Assembly (NCBI GenBank): GCA_003249015.1
Contig: QBLS01000021.1
Location: 1-64,000 of the forward strand
Source of the DNA: Pseudanabaena sp.
GTDB lineage: Bacteria > Cyanobacteriota > Cyanobacteriia > Pseudanabaenales > Pseudanabaenaceae
Direction of reading: 5' to 3'
Length of the DNA stretch: 64,000 nt
The notes below the pieces were generated by a model. It saw only the letters and a program-made list of their open reading frames with translations, was not told the origin of the DNA and searched no databases. A program made the translations under genes and the position numbers. Shown here piece after piece: positions 7,250-15,745 of the stretch; within the stretch, counting starts at the first letter, position 1; each line of letters opens with the position of its first letter.

Positions 7250-8182
7250 TTATTTTAGTGAATCTAAAAGCAATGCTAAACCTTCATGAACACTCATAAT
7301 TGAAGTCCAATCCAATGCTTTAAGGGCTGATACATCAGCGACACTGTGACGAATATCACCATGCCGTTCTGGCTGATGATAACCCTTGACGTGTTTATCA
7401 GTTAATTTATTTAAAGTATTAATCAGCTCGTTTAGAGTGACTGACTGACCTCTGCCTACATTAAATATTGCATTCTTGGCTTTAGGATGTTTCATTGCGA
7501 TCAAATTTGCTTGTACTATGTCTGAAACGTATATAAAATCGCGGCTTTGTGTTCCATCTCCATAAATAATTGGAGACATATTTTTTTTAATGCAATTACA
7601 AAATATGGAAATCACTCCAGCATAGGAACCCAATGGATCTTGACGAGGACCAAATACATTGAAATAGCGTAAAGCAACAAACTCTAAATCAGAAATCTGA
7701 CTGTAAACCAGACCCATTAATTCAGACGCTCGTTTATCTGCTCCATACGGACTAATTGGTTGGGATAGCATTAATTCATGTTTAGGAAGAGTCGGCTCAT
7801 TGCCATAAACAGCAGCACTACTAGCAAAAATGACCCGTTTAACATTGCATTGGCGAGAGGCTTCTAGGGTGTTGAGAGTACCACTATAGTTGACTCTACC
7901 AGTACTTAAAGGATCAGCAATTGATTGTGGAACACTAGGAATGGCAGCTTCATGGAATACATAGGTACAGTTCTGTACAGCATCTTTGACAGTATCAAAA
8001 TCTGATACGTTGCCAATAATAATTTCAATCTTTTCTGAAGGAACTGCTGACAAATTAGATAACTTTCCTGTTGATAAGTTGTCTAAAACTCGCACATAGT
8101 AATTTTCTTGTACTAATTTTTCGACCAGATGGGATCCAATAAAGCCACATCCACCAGTTACTAAAACAATTTGTTTTTCCAT
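7250..8182 (-). CDS. NAD-dependent nucleotide-sugar epimerase (SDR, GalE/WbpP-like)
   Basis: The 310-residue protein is an extended short-chain dehydrogenase/reductase. It has the dinucleotide site TGGCGFIGSH near residues 9-18, a serine region SSAAVYG, the catalytic YGADK (Tyr and Lys) and RYFNVFGPRQDP, a signature of the UDP-GlcNAc/UDP-Glc 4-epimerase group. It probably makes a nucleotide-sugar donor (such as UDP-Gal or UDP-GalNAc) for the neighbouring glycosyltransferases in the cytoplasm. It is the last gene of the minus-strand polysaccharide series, separated from the previous gene by a long hairpin. Length is typical. The exact substrate cannot be read from sequence. Confidence 0.85.
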   Translation of the reverse strand: MEKQIVLVTGGCGFIGSHLVEKLVQENYYVRVLDNLSTGKLSNLSAVPSEKIEIIIGNVSDFDTVKDAVQNCTYVFHEAAIPSVPQSIADPLSTGRVNYSGTLNTLEASRQCNVKRVIFASSAAVYGNEPTLPKHELMLSQPISPYGADKRASELMGLVYSQISDLEFVALRYFNVFGPRQDPLGSYAGVISIFCNCIKKNMSPIIYGDGTQSRDFIYVSDIVQANLIAMKHPKAKNAIFNVGRGQSVTLNELINTLNKLTDKHVKGYHQPERHGDIRHSVADVSALKALDWTSIMSVHEGLALLLDSLK

Positions 8183-8223
8183 AAATTTAATTTGTTATTT
8201 GTAAACTTAGGGCTATTTGATTT

Positions 8224-8282
8224 AATAAAGAACCAATTTTTTTGTCGAGGCAAAGCCTCGACAAAAAAATTGGTTCTTTATT
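8224..8282. terminator. Perfect 28-bp hairpin between polysaccharide genes
   Basis: Positions 8224-8251 and 8255-8282 are exact inverted copies with the loop AAA. The hairpin ends at the base before the stop codon of the upstream gene (8283). Its stem contains runs of T and A, so it could end transcription in both directions or protect the mRNA 3' end. Similar intergenic hairpins sit at 12420-12472 and 13795-13817. Confidence 0.6.
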
Positions 8283-9221
8283 TTAGCGATAATCCCATCT
8301 CCCATCTACACAAGCAATCCAAGAACCATCATTGAGTTGATGTCCATCTATATGGTGCATTCCTGATTTATTCCAACCTTTGCCACTGGCAGTTAAGAGC
8401 GGTTCAGCACCAATTTGTTTTTCGATATAGGTTTCTGGAGAGATATCAGTAATTTCAAATGCTCTCACTTGTGTGCCATAGATGGGAAAACAATCCTGAG
8501 CATAACGAATTAAGCGATCGCCTAAATTTAAAATCCGACCTGCGGGTCTAGCAATATGAGGATTGTTTTGGATAATTGGACTAAGTGGATGCTCCTGCCA
8601 TTTACCTTGGAGATTGGCAGCATAATACAGTCTTAAAGTATCATTCTGACCCTTTAAACTGGTTTCTGTAAAGATCCACCACAAATTGTTATAAAAAACA
8701 ATAGAAGTGTCCAAAAACTCTAGACCTTCTAAGAGAACTTCGATAAAATTCCATTGCAAGGGGAAGTAAGTCGCTTTATAAAGTCGAATAGATTGAGACT
8801 CACCTGTTTCTGGAACCATATAGTAATTCCCTTCCCACTGGAAAACATAGGGATAAGATAAATGAAAAGATTCAGTAAGCACAATTTGTTGATATTGCCA
8901 TGTCAATCCATTGGTACTGGTTGCTAAGCCAATTTCACCAAGATTGAGATCTTGATTCATGACCTCAAAAAACATATACCATGTTTCCTGATTCTTAATC
9001 ATAAATGGATCGGCAACTAGAGAAGCATGGCGATCGCTAATATCTTCTCGCGAAATGACTGGTTGTTTAATCGATGATGCAGGCTTGAGATCTAAAGGTG
9101 AAGAACCAACATAAATCCCGATTGCCCAATTTGACATTCGCGCTGATAACCAATACTGGATTGGTTTGGGCAACTGTTGGCGGATATTTGATCTAAGATG
9201 ATTGACAAGTTGATTAATCAT
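8283..9221 (-). CDS. Beta-propeller GH43-like protein of polysaccharide clusters
   Basis: The 312-residue protein resembles the five-bladed propeller domain related to glycoside hydrolase family 43. The same domain is annotated at the N-terminus of plant glucosamine inositolphosphorylceramide transferases. Repeated Trp/Tyr-rich strands such as ADPFMIKNQETWYMFFEV, YPYVFQWEGNYYMVPET and FLDTSIVFYNNLWWIF support this. In bacteria such proteins occur in cell-surface sugar clusters, sometimes fused to formyltransferases. No signal peptide is evident, so it is probably cytoplasmic. It is 9 bp downstream of the next gene in the series. Its activity is unknown: it may bind or transfer a sugar and need not hydrolyse one. 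Confidence 0.6.
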   Translation of the reverse strand: MINQLVNHLRSNIRQQLPKPIQYWLSARMSNWAIGIYVGSSPLDLKPASSIKQPVISREDISDRHASLVADPFMIKNQETWYMFFEVMNQDLNLGEIGLATSTNGLTWQYQQIVLTESFHLSYPYVFQWEGNYYMVPETGESQSIRLYKATYFPLQWNFIEVLLEGLEFLDTSIVFYNNLWWIFTETSLKGQNDTLRLYYAANLQGKWQEHPLSPIIQNNPHIARPAGRILNLGDRLIRYAQDCFPIYGTQVRAFEITDISPETYIEKQIGAEPLLTASGKGWNKSGMHHIDGHQLNDGSWIACVDGRWDYR

Positions 9222-9230
9222 AGTTCAGCT

Positions 9231-10121
9231 TTAAATAACTCCTTGATTACGCATTAACTCTATCTCTTGTTTCAAGCCAACTTCTAAGGTGCGTGGCGAA
9301 AAGTCCAAGTCGTTTTTAGCTGACTCATGGGAATAAGTCTTATCTTCTTGCAATCTTAAAATCTGCTCACGTCTTACTGGTGATTTATCTCCTAAAATAT
9401 TTTCTAAAAGAGTGGCGATGGTAATGCCAATATTCAAGGGGAAGTAGAGATGGTAAACAGGTTTGGATAACAATTTACTAACTAAAGTTAAGAGTTCTTT
9501 AAGGTTTACAATACTAGCCCCAGAAAGATCATAAGCACCCTGAATATTGGAAAGCTGCCATGCTTTCACAAGAGTTTGAGCGATATCATCTGCATGAATT
9601 GGCTGTAAAAGAGTATTACCCGAGCCAAAGATAGGAAAAAATTTATAGCGATCGCAAAATTTAATCAGCTTGTGCAAATTTTGATCTTGTGGAGAACCGT
9701 AAATCATAGTAGGACGAAGTAGGCAATAGGTTCCTGAATAGGTCAACAGTTCTTTCTCAGCATCTTTATATTCTTGGGAATATCGATTGTATTTTGAATA
9801 AATTCCCGTCGTGCCAATAATAATTAAATGTGGAGTCTGCTGGGCTTTCTTAAGGCTATTAATTAGTATAGGGACTTGATTAAGTTGAACAATATGAATA
9901 ATTATTTCAAAATTGCTTTGAGCAAAAATCTGATCCCAAGTTTGAGCAGTTTTACTATCGCCAATGTAGTAATTAATCTTTAAATTAAGATAATCGATTT
10001 TGCGGCGATCGCTAGTTTCCCTAACTAAGCAAGAAACCTCAACATTCGGCTTGATTTCAGCTAACCTCTTGAGAAACAACGTCCCTGTTAGCCCTGTAGC
10101 TCCAGTGATTAAAGTGGTCAT
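9231..10121 (-). CDS. NAD-dependent epimerase/dehydratase family protein (extended SDR)
   Basis: The 296-residue protein begins MTTLITGATGLTG, a Rossmann nucleotide-binding site. It has the IIGTTGIYSKYNRYSQEYKDAEK region, where the usual YxxxK is displaced (Tyr followed by KDAEK), and the LLRPTMIYGSPQD signature of this family. The product probably modifies a nucleotide sugar. The catalytic tetrad is not textbook, so it may be a reductase-like or diverged member. It starts 3 bp after the end of the GT4 gene at 10125-11237 and is 9 bp from the next, which indicates tight coupling. Confidence 0.7.
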   Translation of the reverse strand: MTTLITGATGLTGTLFLKRLAEIKPNVEVSCLVRETSDRRKIDYLNLKINYYIGDSKTAQTWDQIFAQSNFEIIIHIVQLNQVPILINSLKKAQQTPHLIIIGTTGIYSKYNRYSQEYKDAEKELLTYSGTYCLLRPTMIYGSPQDQNLHKLIKFCDRYKFFPIFGSGNTLLQPIHADDIAQTLVKAWQLSNIQGAYDLSGASIVNLKELLTLVSKLLSKPVYHLYFPLNIGITIATLLENILGDKSPVRREQILRLQEDKTYSHESAKNDLDFSPRTLEVGLKQEIELMRNQGVI

Positions 10122-10124
10122 AAA

Positions 10125-11237
10125 CTACTTAGCCTTAAATTGTCTTTTATAGATAACGTCTTGATAAATATTTAATGTTGTTTTGCACATTTGATCTAAA
10201 GTTAACTCCGACTCATATTTTTGTCGTCCTTGAATTCCCATTTCTCGCCTAAGTTGAGCATTATTAACCAATTTCTCAAGGCGATCTGTTAAGGTTTCAA
10301 CATCACCACGAGGTACACAGTAACCTGTTAGACCATCAATTACTGACTCTGCAACACCTCCCACTTGAGAAGCAATTATTGGCATTTCCGCTCGCATCGC
10401 TTCGATAATAGCGTAGGGAAATCCTTCCCAGTTAGTAATCAGGGTAAAAATATCGCCTTGCGGCAAAAGCTCGGAAACGTTACTACAAAACCCTCGAAAA
10501 TTTACACGATCTGCCATACCCATTTGACTAACCATAGTTTTGATTTCTTCTAGCTTTGGTCCTCCTCCCAGTAGTTCTAGATGGGCATTTTTAATAGATT
10601 TGAAAGCTTTAATTAAGGTTGCATGATCTTTCTGTGCATCAAATCTAGCAACCATTAAAATGCGTATTGGATCATTGGGATGATGAGTAGATCTTAAAAT
10701 ATGAGGAACATCTTCGATGCCATAGTGAATCATTGCCAATTTATCAGCAGGCATTCCTGCTTTTAAGGCAATCTGACGATCATTTTCAGAAACACATATA
10801 ACTTTATCTGTTATTGGCTCAATCCACTTTTCGATAACCTCATAAACACTTCGACTAGGCTCAGGTATCCCATCTGTAAATGCCCATCCATGGGCAGTAA
10901 ATACGCAGGGTTTATTAGTTATCTTTGCAGCCAATCTACCCAGAATTCCTGCTTTACTAGAATGAGTTGCGACAATATCTGGTTGAAATTGACGAATAGT
11001 TTTTACTAAAAACCAAAGAGTTTGCCAATCTAAAAAGGGATTAATCGATTGTTTAAAATAGTCGCAAGCGGTGGTCTTAATAGAAAAACTATTTAAGAAG
11101 TCATTAAAGGGACCTTTTTCGCCTGTTATAACTAGAACCTCATGTTCGTGCTGTTGTAGAAAACAAGCTAAATCTTTGACATGAACTTGAGCTCCACCAA
11201 CGGTATCGGCTCTCGTAATTATTAAAAGAACTTTCAT
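10125..11237 (-). CDS. GT4-family glycosyltransferase
   Basis: The 370-residue GT-B fold enzyme has the N-terminal acceptor-domain motif RADTVGGAQVHVKDLA and the C-terminal donor site EGFPYAIIEAMRAEMPII with the E-x7-E arrangement of family GT4. It should add one sugar from a nucleotide donor to a lipid-linked oligosaccharide at the inner face of the membrane. It lies between the priming transferase (51 bp upstream) and an SDR gene (3 bp downstream). Linkage and sugar are not predictable. Confidence 0.85.
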   Translation of the reverse strand: MKVLLIITRADTVGGAQVHVKDLACFLQQHEHEVLVITGEKGPFNDFLNSFSIKTTACDYFKQSINPFLDWQTLWFLVKTIRQFQPDIVATHSSKAGILGRLAAKITNKPCVFTAHGWAFTDGIPEPSRSVYEVIEKWIEPITDKVICVSENDRQIALKAGMPADKLAMIHYGIEDVPHILRSTHHPNDPIRILMVARFDAQKDHATLIKAFKSIKNAHLELLGGGPKLEEIKTMVSQMGMADRVNFRGFCSNVSELLPQGDIFTLITNWEGFPYAIIEAMRAEMPIIASQVGGVAESVIDGLTGYCVPRGDVETLTDRLEKLVNNAQLRREMGIQGRQKYESELTLDQMCKTTLNIYQDVIYKRQFKAK

Positions 11238-11288
11238 AAAAATAGTTCAGACTTTAAATAATGATTAATTGTAAATGTCTACAGAAAA

Positions 11289-12275
11289 CTATACTTGACT
11301 TCTAAGTCTAAAGCTAAGATAAAGCTCGCCTAAAATGATCAATATAATAACCCCAAAGAAACCGTACCAAGCTCCCATAGTTCCAAAATTAGCGATGCCG
11401 ATCGCAATTAAGAGATTTACTACAACATAAATACTCGCAACTTGTCCGTGAGACATTCCAGATTGTTGTATTCGTTGATAGATATGGCTACGATGAGCTT
11501 TAAAAACATTTTCGCGGTTGAGCAAGCGACGAAATAGAGTATATATAGCATCGCCTAATAGGGGTAATGTGATAACTAAAGCTGACCAAGCTTCACTAGT
11601 ATTTTGATGACTACTAAGCAAAGAAAAAGACATGATCGCTCCAAGAGAAGTACTACCTACATCTCCCATAAAAATTTTAGCGGGAGACCAATTCCAAATT
11701 AAGAATCCTAGCAAAGCGGCGACTAAGAGCCATAAAATCGGCTGGTTTAGATAGATAGCTTGAAAACCAAGCTGGATTGCAGCGCAGCTAGCAACCAATC
11801 CATCTAGTCCATCCATGAAGTTGTAAAAGTTAATAATTGCAGTCATACCAATTAGAGTGATCGCGATCGCCATAATTTGACCGAATACACCCAAGTGTAG
11901 AAACCAAGGTTGAGGAAAAACACCCACATAGAAGATTGCAATGCCCGCAACTATTAACTGAACTAAGTAGCGAATGCCCGCAGGAGCCCCTTTGCGATCG
12001 TCAATAATGCCGATAATCGTTAAAGGAATTAAGGTTATCCAAAGCGGATAGAGGGGTAGAGATGAACTAAATAGAAAAACACTAATTCCACTAGTAATAG
12101 CAAAAGCAATAATGAATCCCAGACCTCCACCTCTAGGAGTGGGTTGAGTATGAGAACTACGGTCATTAGGAATATCTAGTAATTTTTCTCTAAAGCCTTG
12201 CTTAATTAGGAAAACCGTAAGCAAACTAATGATAAAGCTACTGACAGAGAGAATAAGTAATAAGCTGCTTGGCAT
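11289..12275 (-). CDS. Polyprenyl-phosphate sugar-1-phosphate transferase (WecA/MraY family)
   Basis: The 328-residue protein is almost all membrane segments (about 10). It carries the family motifs HTQPTPRGGGLGFI, GIIDDRKG, NFYNFMDGLDGL, KIFMGDVGSTSLG and a cytoplasmic AHRSHIYQRI loop. These contain the Asp residues that bind magnesium and the His-rich loop. WecA-type enzymes load a HexNAc-1-phosphate on undecaprenyl phosphate and so start each repeat unit. With the Wzx and Wzy homologues this completes the core of a Wzy-dependent pathway. The preceding 297-bp gap contains a strong hairpin. Confidence 0.88.
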   Translation of the reverse strand: MPSSLLLILSVSSFIISLLTVFLIKQGFREKLLDIPNDRSSHTQPTPRGGGLGFIIAFAITSGISVFLFSSSLPLYPLWITLIPLTIIGIIDDRKGAPAGIRYLVQLIVAGIAIFYVGVFPQPWFLHLGVFGQIMAIAITLIGMTAIINFYNFMDGLDGLVASCAAIQLGFQAIYLNQPILWLLVAALLGFLIWNWSPAKIFMGDVGSTSLGAIMSFSLLSSHQNTSEAWSALVITLPLLGDAIYTLFRRLLNRENVFKAHRSHIYQRIQQSGMSHGQVASIYVVVNLLIAIGIANFGTMGAWYGFFGVIILIILGELYLSFRLRSQV

Positions 12276-12419
12276 TTTTGATTACCACTGAGAAAGCTTA
12301 AGTAAAGTGTATTTAAAATAAGGAAAGATTCATCTAAGCAAATTGTCTCATCCTTGAAGGTAACATTAAAGAGACCCATAGGACTGAGCCTATTTACTGA
12401 ATTTCTAACTTGTACAGCG

Positions 12420-12472
12420 CAACCCCAGAAATGAGTGGTGACACAGAGTGTCACCACTCATTTCTGAGGTTG
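12420..12472. terminator. 25-bp intergenic hairpin
   Basis: Positions 12420-12444 and 12448-12472 are inverted copies with one mismatch and a 3-base loop (AGA). They lie in the gap between the GT4 gene at 12573 and the WecA-like gene at 12275, and may end or attenuate transcription between them. No strong U-tract follows. Confidence 0.5.
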
Positions 12473-12572
12473 GGCTTGTATTATTCGACACTTACTTTGT
12501 TAAAGCAATTTTTTGCTTAACCCAATCACAAAAAAAATTTTGAAAGTGATGCAAAACACTTTTAAAAATTTC

Positions 12573-13760
12573 CTAATTCAGATTTGATCGCTTGGTGTTA
12601 TAACTTGTTTGAGATTTACTGAGAACTTCCTGATACATCTCTAGTAGGCGCTTGGCACTGAGGGGAATTGAAAAGTTTTGAATGACGCGCTCACGTCCAG
12701 CACTAGCAAGACTATTGGCATAGTCAGGAGCTTTTAAGAGCAAAACAACAGATTGAGCCATACCTTCTAGATCGTTCACATCATGCAAAAGCCCCGTCTT
12801 ACCTTCACATACAGCTTCTAATAAGCCAGCAATTTTACTACCGACAACAGGGAGTCCTGCTGCACTAGCTTCAATTGCGACTAATCCAAATCCTTCATGC
12901 AAAGATGGAAATAGAAATACATCACAAAGACTCATGATTAATGGAACATCATCACGACCGCCCAGAAACCGAACTGAGTCTGTCATTCCTTGATTAGCAG
13001 CGATCGCCTCAATTTGTGATTTTAAAGAGCCAACACCCACCATTAATAATTTAGCGGCAGGGATTTGCTGGCGCACTTTCTCAAATATTTTTAACAAGCC
13101 AATATGATTCTTTTGCTCTGCAAAACGTCCTACATGTAAAACTATAGGGGTATCACCTTCCCAGCCCAGAGATTTGCGAAAGGCAATCTTATCTGTAGAG
13201 CCTTTAAGATCAGCAATTGTAACGCCACTGTACCAGACACGACTTCGCTCTAATTGATAGTTAGGGATAGCTAGACTATCTAAAATTGCTTGAGAGGATG
13301 CCGTAATAAAGTCAGAATGCTTAAGCGCATAGCGAATACTGACAGCACCATATAGCGATCGCAATTGGCGTAAAATCGGTAACTTTGTTAATCGATCTTG
13401 AGCAGGAAAGTGAGTATTATGAAACATACTAATTACTGGAATCCCAAGCCCCTGCGCGACCCATACAGGAAATCCACTATAGACTTCGACATGATTATGC
13501 AAAATTGTATATTTTTGTGTAGACAAGATATCTCTGAATTGCCGTCCAAACTTAGGGTGATTAAATCCTAGAGGACAATGGAATACTTTTGCCCCCAGTT
13601 GTTCGGCTATACCTGACAACACTCCTACATCAGAACCTTTACAACAAAAGTCCATAGCACAATTATCCCTAGATATCTCACGGAGCATAGAAATTAGCCA
13701 AGTTTCTATCCCGCCTCTGTTTAGTCCATGGATAAGATGAAGAACCTTTAAATCATTCAT
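12573..13760 (-). CDS. GT4-family glycosyltransferase (EpsF-like)
   Basis: The 395-residue GT-B enzyme opens with LKVLHLIHGLNRGGIETW, typical of EpsF/CapM-like GT4 proteins, and has the donor site EGFGLVAIEASAAGLPVV near residue 300. It is a soluble or membrane-associated cytoplasmic sugar transferase. It is similar in layout to the protein at 17813-18991 (GGLESW and EGLPLVGLEAQAAGLPVI), and the two may be old duplicates. A terminator-like hairpin separates it from the upstream gene. Confidence 0.85.
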   Translation of the reverse strand: MNDLKVLHLIHGLNRGGIETWLISMLREISRDNCAMDFCCKGSDVGVLSGIAEQLGAKVFHCPLGFNHPKFGRQFRDILSTQKYTILHNHVEVYSGFPVWVAQGLGIPVISMFHNTHFPAQDRLTKLPILRQLRSLYGAVSIRYALKHSDFITASSQAILDSLAIPNYQLERSRVWYSGVTIADLKGSTDKIAFRKSLGWEGDTPIVLHVGRFAEQKNHIGLLKIFEKVRQQIPAAKLLMVGVGSLKSQIEAIAANQGMTDSVRFLGGRDDVPLIMSLCDVFLFPSLHEGFGLVAIEASAAGLPVVGSKIAGLLEAVCEGKTGLLHDVNDLEGMAQSVVLLLKAPDYANSLASAGRERVIQNFSIPLSAKRLLEMYQEVLSKSQTSYNTKRSNLN

Positions 13761-13785
13761 AGGTTTAACTGAATATTGGAATTAA

Positions 13786-13817
13786 GACAAAAAATTGTGG
13801 GCGCTTCGCGCCCACAA
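13786..13817 (-). terminator. Rho-independent terminator after the GH-like gene
   Basis: On the minus strand a GC-rich 10-bp stem (TTGTGGGCGC and complement, loop of 3) at 13817-13795 is followed directly by a run of U (complement of 13786-13794). It lies just past the stop of the gene at 13824. This is the most conventional intrinsic terminator in the window. Confidence 0.7.
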
Positions 13818-13823
13818 AAACAA

Positions 13824-15650
13824 CTACACAGGTTGAAGTTTAATCACTCGCACAAAGCGAACAGTTAGATCTTGGGAACCACCATTGTAAATCCGAAAGT
13901 CCATATTGCCATTTTGCTGATTCGTAAAAGCAGCATCGGATACTTTAAATGTGACTGTTTTCCACTTACCACTATTTTGATTGACTACCTGTGATGTTTT
14001 TTTATAAGCATTACCAAAAGCATCATATTCAATGTTCCATTTGGCATTGTTATCATCTAGATAAGTCACCTTGATTTCCATGTCAGTACGTTGATTTTTT
14101 AAAAATCGATCATCTACATTGAAATAAATATAATCACTCTGGTTTTGATGATCGGTTCTAATAGCTTCGTAGCTAAATCCATTCCATTTAACGAACTGAG
14201 ATTGGGAATAAACTTGATGAGTTGGTTTGGTATACCCATTAGGTGCAACTTCGCGCTGGGTGAGCCACCGTTCCCAATTGCGGTATGGTAATTTAGCATT
14301 TTTAAAAAAGATATCAATTTGTTGATAATCTGCGAGACTTAATCCTAAAGTTTTTGACAAATCATCTGAATATTCAGGTAAGCGATCGCTCAAATAAGTA
14401 GAGTCTTCCCATTGCCGTAAAGCCACCCATGCATCAGGGCTATTTTCAGCGGTTTTACCCATCGTCTTGCGAGCATATTCCACTACTTCAGGTGCTAAGG
14501 AATAAGAACGATCCGTAGCATTAATCCAATTCATTCTTAATTGCAATGATTTGAGAGTAGCCATCTTCATGAAATAATATTTACCCGTTCCAGGGAGCAT
14601 ATTCTCATAGCCAAGCAACTCATTTTCAGTGCCAATAATCCGATTGCGATCGCGATGTAATGGATGATTATCATCAATGACTTGGTAGTTCAAATTACCA
14701 AGTGTTTGAGCAGAAGCACCCCAAGAAGGAATATTAGAATACGGATTAAAATATTCTTGAGCACCAATGCGTACACTCATACCCAAAGAAACAGCATAAT
14801 CGACCATTCGATTTTTACCTTTGGGAAGATCATTCAATTTTAAAGCCCATACAGCATCATTTTCACACCTTTCCATCTGCGGCTGCCCAGTGAATACTAG
14901 TTTATAGGTATAGCCACTAGCTGCATCTGCATAGTCATCCATATGACGACGAAACCATTGCCAAAACTGATCCGCACTTACGCCAGATTTTTTAATCTCA
15001 TCAACAAATATAACTTCCCACTCATTCCAGCGCCATGCTCCAGGAGTATACATAAAAGCAAGAGCAGGATCAGCAATATAGCGCCCTTGTTTGAAACTAA
15101 CTAATAACTTCTTAAATTCTGCTTCAAATCCATAGTGCCAGATTGGATAGAATTTGCCTTGGCTAATTTTATTGTCATACATATCCATGTAAAAACCACC
15201 TTCATTTTTGTACTGCATGGCTGTCAAATCGGGATATTTAGCCTTTACCCAGTCAGGTGTATGTTTAACATCTGATGCAAAAATACGCAGCCAAATTCGC
15301 TTATTTCGTTTTCGAGCCGCTTCCAAATTAGCTTCCAATCTACGCCAATCAAATACATTTTCTTCAGGATTAATTTCTTTCCATGACATACTAACGGTAT
15401 AAGCTTCAGGATTGAAGATATCTGTAGATTCGGCATATAACCCGCTGTTTGCAGTTTTTGCAACCCAATTAGGTAAAGACCAATCGTCTTCCGATGCTTG
15501 TTGTTCAATAATATTAGGGATATTATTGGCAGATATCAATGCACTTTGATCATTAGAAAAAAAGCATCCAAAGCAGCAAGCTAAGACTAAAAGGATAATA
15601 GAAATCCTACGTTTGATATATCTTCGATTTTTGGCAGTCAAGGATTTCAT
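13824..15650 (-). CDS. Exported glycoside-hydrolase-like TIM-barrel protein
   Basis: The 608-residue protein has a basic N-terminus and a hydrophobic segment (ISIILLVLACCFGCFF) at about residues 16-31, a signal or membrane anchor with Cys residues that could be lipidated. The body resembles GH42-type barrel proteins: the EINPEENVFDWRRLEANL segment is typical of enzymes acting on beta-linked sugars. WRWNEWEV is a possible active-site region. A C-terminal beta-sandwich-like part (FNVDDRFLKNQRTDMEIKVTY) may bind carbohydrate. It probably trims or releases the polymer outside the cell. Catalytic acids are not assigned with certainty. It lies 95 bp from the polymerase gene. Confidence 0.6.
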   Translation of the reverse strand: MKSLTAKNRRYIKRRISIILLVLACCFGCFFSNDQSALISANNIPNIIEQQASEDDWSLPNWVAKTANSGLYAESTDIFNPEAYTVSMSWKEINPEENVFDWRRLEANLEAARKRNKRIWLRIFASDVKHTPDWVKAKYPDLTAMQYKNEGGFYMDMYDNKISQGKFYPIWHYGFEAEFKKLLVSFKQGRYIADPALAFMYTPGAWRWNEWEVIFVDEIKKSGVSADQFWQWFRRHMDDYADAASGYTYKLVFTGQPQMERCENDAVWALKLNDLPKGKNRMVDYAVSLGMSVRIGAQEYFNPYSNIPSWGASAQTLGNLNYQVIDDNHPLHRDRNRIIGTENELLGYENMLPGTGKYYFMKMATLKSLQLRMNWINATDRSYSLAPEVVEYARKTMGKTAENSPDAWVALRQWEDSTYLSDRLPEYSDDLSKTLGLSLADYQQIDIFFKNAKLPYRNWERWLTQREVAPNGYTKPTHQVYSQSQFVKWNGFSYEAIRTDHQNQSDYIYFNVDDRFLKNQRTDMEIKVTYLDDNNAKWNIEYDAFGNAYKKTSQVVNQNSGKWKTVTFKVSDAAFTNQQNGNMDFRIYNGGSQDLTVRFVRVIKLQPV

Positions 15651-15745
15651 ATTAATTATCTCCTATATTTTTATAATACTTTAGATATTCATGGTGAAGA
15701 TAAAAGCTTTAAAACTCTCATCTTGATATTCCTTTAGCTTGAGTA

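Noticed and set aside
12206-12457. Open frame of 83 codons on the minus strand
   Set aside because: Its start lies in the hairpin stem and its end overlaps the WecA-like gene in another frame.
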